From assembly GCF_900101885.1 (NCBI RefSeq), contig NZ_FNAN01000009.1:1-64000 (forward strand): a stretch of 64,000 nt of DNA, in the 5' to 3' direction. The stretch comes from Dyadobacter soli (GTDB lineage: Bacteria; Bacteroidota; Bacteroidia; Cytophagales; Spirosomataceae). This document shows, piece by piece, positions 28,287-35,793 of this stretch. The notes under the pieces are model-generated. The model saw nothing but the letters and a program-made list of their open reading frames with translations, was not told where the DNA came from and searched no databases. Both the position numbers and the translations under genes were made by a program. Each line of letters starts with the position of its first letter. Positions within the stretch are counted from its first letter, which is position 1.

Positions 28287-29327
28287 TTACCGTAACATTC
28301 GCCTCACCGGCTCATCATACCATTTCCAACTCGCGTAAGCCAGCGCCACAGCGCCCGCAAATGTGAGCAATGCATATGGCCATGCCTCTAATAACGTAAT
28401 GCCTTTGTGATTGCTCACCCAAGCCACATAGAAGTACACGAGCACATAATGCGTCATATATAGCGGGTACGAAAGATCGCCGAGGAATTTGCAGATCCTG
28501 GTTTCCATTGGACCATGTACCAGCCCGCTGGCGCCGAGGTATACAATGAGTGGAAATACAATGATAATGCAAAAAGCTTCGAACAATCCATTCATCCACA
28601 GATGTTCCGCGCCGCCGATCCTGGGCATCAGCAAAACGGCCGCTATCAGCAGGCTACACCAAAGGAATGCATTTTTAACCTGGCCCGGGCGCGCTACCCG
28701 GGAGAGCAGCAAACCGGCAAAAAACGGGAATATCGTACGCGTGATACCCACGCGCATATGCTCGAAATTCAATGTCCAACCGCCGGTAACGTCTCCGTTC
28801 GGGCTGGTAACAGCGAAATGCAGGAGGACGGCGCCTGCCAGTACCACAAAGCAAGCCAATGCTTTATTGGACAGTTTCCGCAGCCCCAGCGCGTAAAGGA
28901 CGTTGGCGATATATTCGAAAAACAGCGACCAGGCGACACTGTTGAGCGGATGCATTTCCTGCCAGCCCCGAATGTCCATCGAAAGAGGGATCGGCAAAAC
29001 CGTCCATCCGATCAGCATCACGACGATCAGTTTCCAGGCCGGAACCGTATGAATGAGCGGCCATATCGGCGAATCGGTAAAGTAGAAACCGATGGCGCCG
29101 AGCGTCATACCGAGCACGACCAGCGGTTGCAACCGCTTGAAACATCGCAGGAGAAAACTACCGATGGTTAGCCTGTCCCACCGGTCGTCGTACGCGTAAC
29201 CAACTACAAAACCTGAAAGAAGGAAGAAAAAATCAACTGCCAGATAACCGTGGTTCACAACATTATCGAGGCGGCTCGTCGCCAGCGGCTCGGTAAGGTG
29301 GAAAAATACGACGATGATGGCTGCCAC
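28287..29327 (-). CDS. Acyltransferase 3 family membrane protein with frameshifted N-terminus
   Basis: At least 346 residues with about ten transmembrane segments and the acyltransferase 3 features VVFFHLTEP (catalytic His) and FFFLLSGFVVGYAY. In the same frame, upstream of the GTG at 29327, the DNA still encodes the canonical start SILDGLRGVAA, but an in-frame TAA soon precedes it and no normal start is available. An ATG at 29386 (MNNNNPGTK) lies one base out of frame. A 1-nt deletion near 29360 would explain this. Such enzymes O-acylate surface polysaccharides; this copy may be damaged or start internally. Confidence 0.8.
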   Translation of the reverse strand: MAAIIVVFFHLTEPLATSRLDNVVNHGYLAVDFFFLLSGFVVGYAYDDRWDRLTIGSFLLRCFKRLQPLVVLGMTLGAIGFYFTDSPIWPLIHTVPAWKLIVVMLIGWTVLPIPLSMDIRGWQEMHPLNSVAWSLFFEYIANVLYALGLRKLSNKALACFVVLAGAVLLHFAVTSPNGDVTGGWTLNFEHMRVGITRTIFPFFAGLLLSRVARPGQVKNAFLWCSLLIAAVLLMPRIGGAEHLWMNGLFEAFCIIIVFPLIVYLGASGLVHGPMETRICKFLGDLSYPLYMTHYVLVYFYVAWVSNHKGITLLEAWPYALLTFAGAVALAYASWKWYDEPVRRMLR

Positions 29328-29521
29328 GCCCCGAAGGCCGTCCAGTATGGATAATGCGGCTTCGTGCCGGGGTTGTTGTTATTCATTAATGGTAGGAAAA
29401 CCCGCAATATACGATGGCATAGCCGTTGGATAGTGTAGTATATGTAGATACTGGTAGAATTTTTCGATCAGTTTCTTAGTGAAGCAGAACGCCTATCTTT
29501 GAAGAAGAGAATACAACGCGA

Positions 29522-30967
29522 ATGAACGAGCAGCAACTGATCGAATTATTAGACGAATTGGTTAAACATCCTCAAGAGAGTGAATGGGTTGAGTTCAAGC
29601 TTAATTTTCATTCACCGGAAGAAATTGGTAAGCGCCTTTCCGCGCTTTCCAATGGGGCATGCATGCACAATCAGAACTTTGGCTATCTGGTTTTCGGTAT
29701 CGAAGATCAATCGCACATTGTTAAAGGCACATCGTTCAAGGCAAAGTCACACAAAAAGGGAGGTGAAGATCTGGAACATTGGCTTACCACGAGGCTAAAT
29801 CCAAGGATCGATTTCACCGTGCATGAATTCGACTACGACGAGAGCCGCCATATTTCACTCTACATTATTCCTGCTGCTAAAAACCAGCCGGTGGAATTTC
29901 ATAATCAGTCATATATCCGTATAGGGAGCATTACCAGGAAGCTCAATGAGTATCCTGAGAAACAAGCAAAAATCTGGAAAAGAGATGTGGTGCCTTTCGA
30001 GAAGGAAATTGCCATGGATAATTTATCTGCAATAGATATTACCAGATATTTGAGTACGGAGACGTATTTTGATCTGATGAAACTACCCTATCCTTCCACA
30101 CAGCAGGGGGTGATCGACAAATTTATAGAGGATGGTCTGGTGATCAAAAACAGTGGTTTTGCTATTACCAAATTGGGTGCATTGCTCTTTGCCAAGCAGC
30201 TAAAAGATTTTGAAAGCGTCGCCCGAAAATCCATTCGGGTGATTGTCTATAAAGGGAAAAACAAAGTCGAAACGGAGCGGGAGCAAATGGGGGGGCGGGG
30301 CTACGCAATCGGCTTTGAAGGTCTGGTAATATGGATAAACAGTCAACTTCCGGCCAACGAAGAGATTGGAAAAGCATTGCGAACGGAATCCAGAATGTAC
30401 CCGGAGGTGGCGATTCGCGAATTGGTTGCTAATGCACTAGTTCATCAGGACCTGAATGAAAAGGGCTTCCCTATGATCGAAATCTTCTCTGACAGAATAG
30501 AGATATCGAATCCGGGCAGACCACTTGTAACGCCAGAGCGATTTATAGATGCTTACTTATCCAGGAATGAGAAGCTGGCCGACATCATGCGTCGCTTGGG
30601 CTTTTGTGAAGAAAAAGGAAGTGGTCTGGATAAAGTGATTTTCAACATCGAGTTGTATCAGTTGCCGCCACTGAACGTAACTGTGGCGGAAAACAGGACC
30701 AGTGTAGCGATGTTTAGCTACAAGGAACTGCTTGATTTGGACAAGAAAGAAAAAGTGAGGGCTTGTTACCAGCACGCATGCCTTAAGTATGTTTCAAATG
30801 AAAAGATGACCAACCAGTCTCTTAGGGACCGCTTTAAGATTGCGGACCATAACTACGCTGCGGCTTCAAGGATAATCAGGGATTCATTGACAGAAGGGGT
30901 AATCAAAGAAGATGACCCCGAGAGCAGGTCGAGAAAATATGCTTCTTACATTCCCTATTGGGCGTAA
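29522..30967 (+). CDS. AlbA_2/Schlafen-type ATP-binding protein (RecG C-terminal-like)
   Basis: 481 residues. Residues about 10-140 form the AlbA_2 (divergent AAA_4/Schlafen) domain: ESEWVEFKLNF, LSALSNGACMHNQNFGYLVFGI and QSYIRIGSITRKL. Residues about 290-375 form the GHKL-like module often annotated as RecG-like (VAIRELVANALVHQDL, FSDRIEISNPGR, GFCEEKGSGLDKVI). The C-terminal 100 residues look like a winged helix (MTNQSLRDRFKIADHNYAAA). A DNA-binding or defence/regulatory role is assumed for the family; none is proven here. It stands alone. Confidence 0.85.
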   Translation: MNEQQLIELLDELVKHPQESEWVEFKLNFHSPEEIGKRLSALSNGACMHNQNFGYLVFGIEDQSHIVKGTSFKAKSHKKGGEDLEHWLTTRLNPRIDFTVHEFDYDESRHISLYIIPAAKNQPVEFHNQSYIRIGSITRKLNEYPEKQAKIWKRDVVPFEKEIAMDNLSAIDITRYLSTETYFDLMKLPYPSTQQGVIDKFIEDGLVIKNSGFAITKLGALLFAKQLKDFESVARKSIRVIVYKGKNKVETEREQMGGRGYAIGFEGLVIWINSQLPANEEIGKALRTESRMYPEVAIRELVANALVHQDLNEKGFPMIEIFSDRIEISNPGRPLVTPERFIDAYLSRNEKLADIMRRLGFCEEKGSGLDKVIFNIELYQLPPLNVTVAENRTSVAMFSYKELLDLDKKEKVRACYQHACLKYVSNEKMTNQSLRDRFKIADHNYAAASRIIRDSLTEGVIKEDDPESRSRKYASYIPYWA

Positions 30968-31055
30968 ATCTTATGTGACGGTAATGTGATGGTAAGACAT
31001 TTTAGATTTTTAAGTAACTGATTACCAGTAAGATCTTATGTGACGGTAATGTGAT
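30968..31055. repeat. Pair of 23-bp direct repeats
   Basis: The sequence ATCTTATGTGACGGTAATGTG followed by AT occurs at 30968-30990 and again at 31033-31055, separated by 42 bp, directly after the AlbA_2 ATPase stop codon. A partial related piece (GATTACCAGTAAG) lies between them. Confidence 0.85.
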
Positions 31056-31126
31056 AGCTACCTTATTATGGTCCTGAATTCTATAATTATCAACGAAACA
31101 GCGCCCTTTGGTCGGCTGCACGACTT

Positions 31127-31462
31127 TCAGCACATCTTACTTCCATTCGGCACATTGCCCTGAACGGCCGTCAGTACAATATCCCCGTTGGCATCGGCAA
31201 AGCCCGTCACCAGAAATTCGGACATAAACTTACCAATCTGTTTTTTCGGAAAATTGATCACACCGACAATCTGCCGGCCGGGTAACTCCTCCAATTTGTA
31301 ATGTTTTGTAATCTGCGCACTGCTCATCCGCACACCAAATTCGCCAAAATCGACTTTCACCTTATATGCCGGCTTACGCGCCTCCGGAAACTCGAACGCT
31401 TCCAGGATCGTGCCCACCCGTAATTCCACTTTCTCAAAATCCGCCCAGGTAATTTCTTGCAT
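31127..31462 (-). CDS. csaA: CsaA-like tRNA-binding domain protein
   Basis: 111 residues, a single OB-fold tRNA-binding domain as in CsaA and the C-terminus of MetRS. Recognisable: LRVGTILEAFEFPEARKPAY, SSAQITKHY, and GRQIVGVINFPKKQIGKFMS. CsaA acts as an export-linked chaperone in Bacillus; in other bacteria its role is less clear. Cytoplasmic, homodimeric in the family. No operon partner is adjacent. Confidence 0.9.
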   Translation of the reverse strand: MQEITWADFEKVELRVGTILEAFEFPEARKPAYKVKVDFGEFGVRMSSAQITKHYKLEELPGRQIVGVINFPKKQIGKFMSEFLVTGFADANGDIVLTAVQGNVPNGSKMC

Positions 31463-31600
31463 GTTAGTAGTTCAATGATTGTTGCTTGAAGAAGGCAACA
31501 GGATGCAATGCTTTCCCGTTCCGGTTGATCGGTTGTGAACTGCGCGATGCGTTCAATGTAATTGAGAAAGGGAGGATTGCATGTGCGTAGTGTGGCAAAA

Positions 31601-32077
31601 TTAATGCGCTATTTTAGGGAAGTCCGTATAATCGTTCACGTACCTGGTAAAATCTTGTCCCGAACATTCCACTATTCCTTTGGAGTACGAAAAATAGAAT
31701 GTAATGCTTCCATTCGCCTCGGAGCCCACTTGATTGTTCTCAAAATGATCAATTAAATAATCCTGCCTTATGATAACAGGCTTCGACCATTCGTCATGGT
31801 TTCTGACGAGGAAGACGTAGTGAACCAGAATGTTGGAAATGTTGCGGAGATTTTTGACGGATACGTTGAATTGAGCGCTGAATCCATCTTTCCTTACCGT
31901 AGAAGTCGAAGTTTTAACCTGAACTCGTCTTAATGTGCCGCTATCATCCTGAACAACGAAAATATCATCCCCGATATCAACCTCAGGAATGGCGACATTC
32001 CAGCCAAGCATTAAGAATTCAGACATTACCGACAGATGCCCGGCCTTGCCCAGATACTGATTAAATTTTTTCGTCAC
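31601..32077 (-). CDS. Putative PD-(D/E)XK nuclease-like protein
   Basis: 158 residues, not assigned to a named family. The N-terminal half has the layout of small PD-(D/E)XK enzymes: E20 in a helix (GHLSVMSEFLMLGW), D37/D38 in VDIGDDIFVV, and Q53-x-K55 in RRVQVKTST. The C-terminal half (LVHYVFLVRNHDEWSKPVII) continues the beta core. It overlaps the upstream gene by 17 bp, so the two are co-translated. A nuclease or restriction-like role is inferred from the motif only. Confidence 0.55.
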   Translation of the reverse strand: MTKKFNQYLGKAGHLSVMSEFLMLGWNVAIPEVDIGDDIFVVQDDSGTLRRVQVKTSTSTVRKDGFSAQFNVSVKNLRNISNILVHYVFLVRNHDEWSKPVIIRQDYLIDHFENNQVGSEANGSITFYFSYSKGIVECSGQDFTRYVNDYTDFPKIAH

Positions 32078-32366
32078 GTGGGGTCACTTTATGCAGGACG
32101 TGTCCGGTTTGAGTGTCAATGAACTGTATCTCTTTGAGTTGGTTTAGATCTTCCTTTTTGTCGACACCTAGCAATGCCGGGTAAATCTGGCTTTCGAGCT
32201 TTCCGATATAAATTTCGAAATTGCTTTTTGTGTCGTAACCCACAAATATGTTGTTGGCTGGATGGGCATTGGGAAAGAGACTTTTGATAAAATCACGTAT
32301 AGATGGAGCGATACTAAATGAGTAGCCGTCCATTTGCTTGTTTACGTTTATTCTAATTGCGTCCAT
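32061..32366 (-). CDS. Unknown 101-residue protein, partner of the nuclease-like gene
   Basis: ATG at 32366 (MDAIRINVNKQMDG) is preferred; the frame is open to 32483 but TATCTTTG boxes at 32393-32386 and 32415-32408 put a promoter between the two starts. The protein is soluble, with IRDFIKSLFPNAHPANNIFVGYD and QIYPALLGVDKKEDL, and no recognised domain. Its end overlaps the next gene by 17 bp. It could be an antitoxin, specificity or regulatory partner; none of these is shown. Confidence 0.6.
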   Translation of the reverse strand: MDAIRINVNKQMDGYSFSIAPSIRDFIKSLFPNAHPANNIFVGYDTKSNFEIYIGKLESQIYPALLGVDKKEDLNQLKEIQFIDTQTGHVLHKVTPRDEKI

Positions 32367-32574
32367 TGCCAAAAAGTTTGATAACCAAAGATAGCTAATT
32401 CCGGGGACAAAGATATTTGCGATCTCCGCAGTGGTAATTTTCGTACGAGAACTGCCAAGCAGTATTTCTCTCGACGCAAACATGGGTAAACATCAAGAGC
32501 CTGAGCCTTTTCAGCTCGTTCCATTGAATCTGTTACTCGGCATTAGCTACACAATTTCCCCCAACCACCAACCC

Positions 32575-33183
32575 ATGAACAGAAGAACCGCCATTACCCA
32601 TGTCGCAACCATGCTGGGAGGAGCATTTTCGGCCCCTACGTTGCTGGCCATGAGCCGGTGGGAAGACCGCCTGCCCTCGGAAAGTTTGCCGGCCGGGTTC
32701 AGTTTGACCGAAAACCAGAAACTGATCGTCGCGGAAGTGGCGGAAATGATCATTCCGAAGACGGCGACGCCCGGGGCGAAGGATGTGGGTGTTCCGGCGT
32801 TTGTGGTGATGATGTTGCAGGATTGTTACAAGGCGCCGGAGCACAAGAGTTTCGTGGCAGGGTTGGATAACCTGGAAAAGAAGCAGTTCCTGAGCCTGAA
32901 TGTGGAACAGAAAATAGCAGTTTTGAAGCAGGTCGAGGCCGATTCGGTTGAAGAAATGAAGGCATACCAGGTGCAACAGACCAAAATGGGGGATAATGAA
33001 GACCGCGAACAAATGGCGGCGCAGGCGAAAGGATTACCGTTCTGGCGCCTGGCGAAGGAGCTTACCATGCTGGGATATTTCACTTCCGAGCAGGGAATCA
33101 AGTCGTCTTTTGAATATGTGCCCATTCCCGGAAAGCTGGAAATGATCACAATGAAGCCTAACCAGAAATCTTTCGCGTACTAA
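32575..33183 (+). CDS. Gluconate 2-dehydrogenase subunit 3 family protein
   Basis: 202 residues from ATG 32575. The N-terminus NRRTAITHVATMLGGAFSAP is a twin-arginine (Tat) signal, so the complex is exported folded. The body (QKLIVAEVAEMIIPKTATPG) is typical of the small subunit that escorts FAD-dependent GMC dehydrogenases in Bacteroidota. It is followed after 14 bp by its GMC partner, and the two form one transcription unit. Confidence 0.92.
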   Translation: MNRRTAITHVATMLGGAFSAPTLLAMSRWEDRLPSESLPAGFSLTENQKLIVAEVAEMIIPKTATPGAKDVGVPAFVVMMLQDCYKAPEHKSFVAGLDNLEKKQFLSLNVEQKIAVLKQVEADSVEEMKAYQVQQTKMGDNEDREQMAAQAKGLPFWRLAKELTMLGYFTSEQGIKSSFEYVPIPGKLEMITMKPNQKSFAY

Positions 33184-33197
33184 TTGCCCATTTCACC

Positions 33198-34913
33198 ATG
33201 AACTTGAATTTGAAATCTGATAAAACACATACGTTCGACGCGATCGTGGTAGGATCGGGGATGACGGGCGGTATGGCGGCGAAGGAACTGACCGAACGAG
33301 GCTTGCAGGTGCTGATGATCGAGCGCGGGCGGGAAGTGAAGCACATTGAAGACTACGACACGGCAATGAAAGGCCCGTGGGAGTTTGATCACAGGGGTAG
33401 GGTGTCTATCCATTCGGCGGAGGAATACTGGGCCAACAACCGCTTCGGGACACTGGCAAATGAGGAAACCGGGCCGTTTTTTACCGACGATAAAAAGAAT
33501 CCGTACATAGAAAAACGTCCGTTCGACTGGATCAGGGCGTATCATACGGGCGGGAAATCGATGCATTGGGGGCGGCAGTCGTACCGGATGAACAAAAAGG
33601 ATTTCGAGGCGAATGCCAAAGAGGGCATCGCGATAGACTGGCCGATCCGCTACGATGACCTTGAACCGTGGTATACGCATGTAGAGAAGTTCGTGGGCAT
33701 CAGCGGCCAGGCGGAAGGCTGGGAGGTGTTGCCCGACGGGCATTATCTGCCGGCAATGCCGATGAGCGCGCCGGAGAAGTATTTCAGGGACACGATGATG
33801 AAAAAGCTCAACCGGCCCGTGACGATCGGGCGGGTTGCCAACCTTACGAAGCCCCAGCCCTGGCATACCGATCTGGGCCGGGCGTCGTGCCAGTACCGCA
33901 GCAAATGTGCCCGCGGATGCCCGTATGGCGGTTATTACAGCTCATTATCGGGTTCGATACCCGCGGCGCGGAAGACGAACAAGCTCACGGTCTTGCACGA
34001 TACCATTGCCAGCGAGATCATTTACGACGAAAAAACACAGAAGGCCAAAGGTGTCCGCGTGATCAACCAGAATACGATGGCGGTGGAAGAATTTTTTGCC
34101 AAAATCATATTCCTGAATGCAGGCTCGATGAATACGGCGGCGTTGATGCTGAACTCGAAATCCAGCCGTTTTCCGACCGGGCTCGGCAACGATAGCGACC
34201 AGGTCGGCAGGAACATTATGGACCATCACCTGGGCGTGGGCGCGAATGCGACAGTCGAGGGATTTGAGAACGATTATATTTTTGGCCAAAGACCTAATGC
34301 ATTGTACATCCCGCGTTTCCGCAACTGGGGAGCCGACAAAAAGGACTTCCTGCGGGGGTACGGCTACCAGGGCGGCGCGAGTAAGTCGGATTGGAAGCGC
34401 GGCATTACGATGAATGGTTTCGGGGCCAGTTTCAAGGAAGATATGTCACACCCCGGCACGTGGACGATGGGCTTTGGCGGCTTCGGGGAAATCCTGCCCG
34501 ACCCGGCCAACCGTATGTTTCTGGATAAAGACAAAAAAGACAAATGGGGCATTCCGATGATCGTTTTCGATGCTGCTTTCGGCGAAAACGAACTGGCGAT
34601 GCGCAAAGATATGATGGCCTCGGCGGTGGAAATGCTGGAAGCGGCTGGTTTCAAAAACGTCACCGGCTTCAACCGGCAGGACACGCACCCAGGCCTGGGT
34701 ATACACGATATGGGCACGGCGCGCATGGGAAAGGACCCGAAAAATTCGGTATTGAACAAATACAACCAGGTACACGCCAGCAAAAATGTATTCGTAACCG
34801 ACGGTGCCGCGATGGTATCATCCTCCTGCGTGAACCCGTCCATTACCTACATGGCCATGACCGCCAGGGCCGCGGATTATGCGGTGGCGGAATTGAAGCG
34901 GCAGAATTTGTAG
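33198..34913 (+). CDS. GMC-family FAD-dependent oxidoreductase
   Basis: 571 residues with the Rossmann FAD motif IVVGSGMTGGMAAKEL near the N-terminus, the GGKSMHWGRQSYRM segment, a CARGCPYGGYYS Cys motif, and the C-terminal GIHDMGTARMG and NPSITYMAMTAR regions. It oxidises an alcohol or sugar; the substrate is not identifiable. There is no own signal, so it is probably co-exported through the Tat signal of subunit 3. A terminator-like hairpin lies about 230 bp downstream. Confidence 0.93.
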   Translation: MNLNLKSDKTHTFDAIVVGSGMTGGMAAKELTERGLQVLMIERGREVKHIEDYDTAMKGPWEFDHRGRVSIHSAEEYWANNRFGTLANEETGPFFTDDKKNPYIEKRPFDWIRAYHTGGKSMHWGRQSYRMNKKDFEANAKEGIAIDWPIRYDDLEPWYTHVEKFVGISGQAEGWEVLPDGHYLPAMPMSAPEKYFRDTMMKKLNRPVTIGRVANLTKPQPWHTDLGRASCQYRSKCARGCPYGGYYSSLSGSIPAARKTNKLTVLHDTIASEIIYDEKTQKAKGVRVINQNTMAVEEFFAKIIFLNAGSMNTAALMLNSKSSRFPTGLGNDSDQVGRNIMDHHLGVGANATVEGFENDYIFGQRPNALYIPRFRNWGADKKDFLRGYGYQGGASKSDWKRGITMNGFGASFKEDMSHPGTWTMGFGGFGEILPDPANRMFLDKDKKDKWGIPMIVFDAAFGENELAMRKDMMASAVEMLEAAGFKNVTGFNRQDTHPGLGIHDMGTARMGKDPKNSVLNKYNQVHASKNVFVTDGAAMVSSSCVNPSITYMAMTARAADYAVAELKRQNL

Positions 34914-35230
34914 AGAGGGCATTATTGTGGAAGTAAATTTCGTTGCTGAAACTTCGAATGAGCTCGTCGCCGTGGTTGACACCATTAGTTTTTCAATCAC
35001 AGGCAAGCCCAACGCAACCGGCCAGCCGCAGACGGAATATGAAAAGAACCTGGCATAAGCATCGTTGATCGTCGTACTTGTTAAATGTCCGGCAGGAATT
35101 ATCACCTGTCCGTTTACGAACATCCCAAATCCATTAAAACCTAAAAAAAGGCCTTTTCCAGTCAGGAGCGGCCTTTTTCTTAGACTGGCATCACATTTGT
35201 ACGATAAAATAGAAAATAATACCTAAGCTC
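34914..35230. other. Intergenic region with a 44-codon open frame and a terminator
   Basis: A GTG-initiated open frame at 34927-35058 encodes VEVNFVAETSNELVAVV and ends TEYEKNLA; the opposite strand is also open. It matches nothing known to me and may be a gene remnant. The terminator is listed separately. The rest shows no feature. Confidence 0.4.
35145..35177 (+). terminator. Terminator after the GMC operon
   Basis: AAAAAGGCC pairs with GGCCTTTTT around a 15-nt loop and ends in T-rich sequence. Confidence 0.8.
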
Positions 35231-35572
35231 ATGCGCCGGACCTATTTGGGTGAATTTGAAGAAATGGTTTTACTAATGGTAGCCATCCTCGATGGGGACG
35301 GCTACGGTGTGACGGTCAGCCAGGCGCTGGAAGAACACACCGATCGCGTCGTTACATTCGGGACGGTCCATAACACGCTCATCCGCCTCGAAGAAAAGGG
35401 ATTTGTACGGTCGGAGCTGGGCGGCGCCACAGCCGAGCGCGGCGGGCGGCGAAAACGCCTGTTCCGCATTACCTCGCTCGGGAGCCGTGCATTGCAGGAA
35501 ATCCAACAGCTGCGCCAGGACCTTTGGCAACTTTTACCGCCGGGTAACCTTCAATTAGGCGGAGCAGCATGA
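35231..35572 (+). CDS. PadR-family transcriptional regulator
   Basis: 113 residues: MRRTYLGEFEEMVLLMVAIL, then the winged helix GYGVTVSQALEEHT and GTVHNTLIRLEEKGFVRSEL, with GGRRKRLFRIT in the wing. PadR proteins in Bacteroidota are often followed by an FtsX-type permease they control; here a 74-residue protein follows with an ATGA overlap and the permease comes 2 kb later. Confidence 0.9.
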   Translation: MRRTYLGEFEEMVLLMVAILDGDGYGVTVSQALEEHTDRVVTFGTVHNTLIRLEEKGFVRSELGGATAERGGRRKRLFRITSLGSRALQEIQQLRQDLWQLLPPGNLQLGGAA

Positions 35573-35793
35573 CCCGGGAACAAGCCATTGAAGAAGCGAC
35601 GAGGGTCGCTTCTTCAATACCTGTAACAAAAGAGAGCCCTCCGATGACCGTCCCTGTTGCGGACGAGGACGCTTCCATTTGCTGGATGGTCACTTTCAAG
35701 CCGGACGAATATTCCCGGATGGACGAACGGGGTTACTGGATGGATTGGCTCAGGTGGGCATTCGAAAGTGTCATTGAGGCGCCTTTGGAATAA
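35569..35793 (+). CDS. Small hypothetical protein translationally coupled to PadR
   Basis: 74 residues, MTREQAIEEATRVASS through WMDWLRWAFESVIEAPLE. Its ATG overlaps the PadR stop (ATGA), typical of coupled translation. It is acidic and soluble, with no recognised domain. A modulator of the regulator is a guess from position only. It ends one base before the convergent gene's stop. Confidence 0.65.
   Translation: MTREQAIEEATRVASSIPVTKESPPMTVPVADEDASICWMVTFKPDEYSRMDERGYWMDWLRWAFESVIEAPLE

Noticed and set aside
34818..35123. 101-codon minus-strand frame crossing the GMC gene end
   Set aside because: It overlaps the conserved C-terminus of the GMC oxidoreductase and has no family resemblance.
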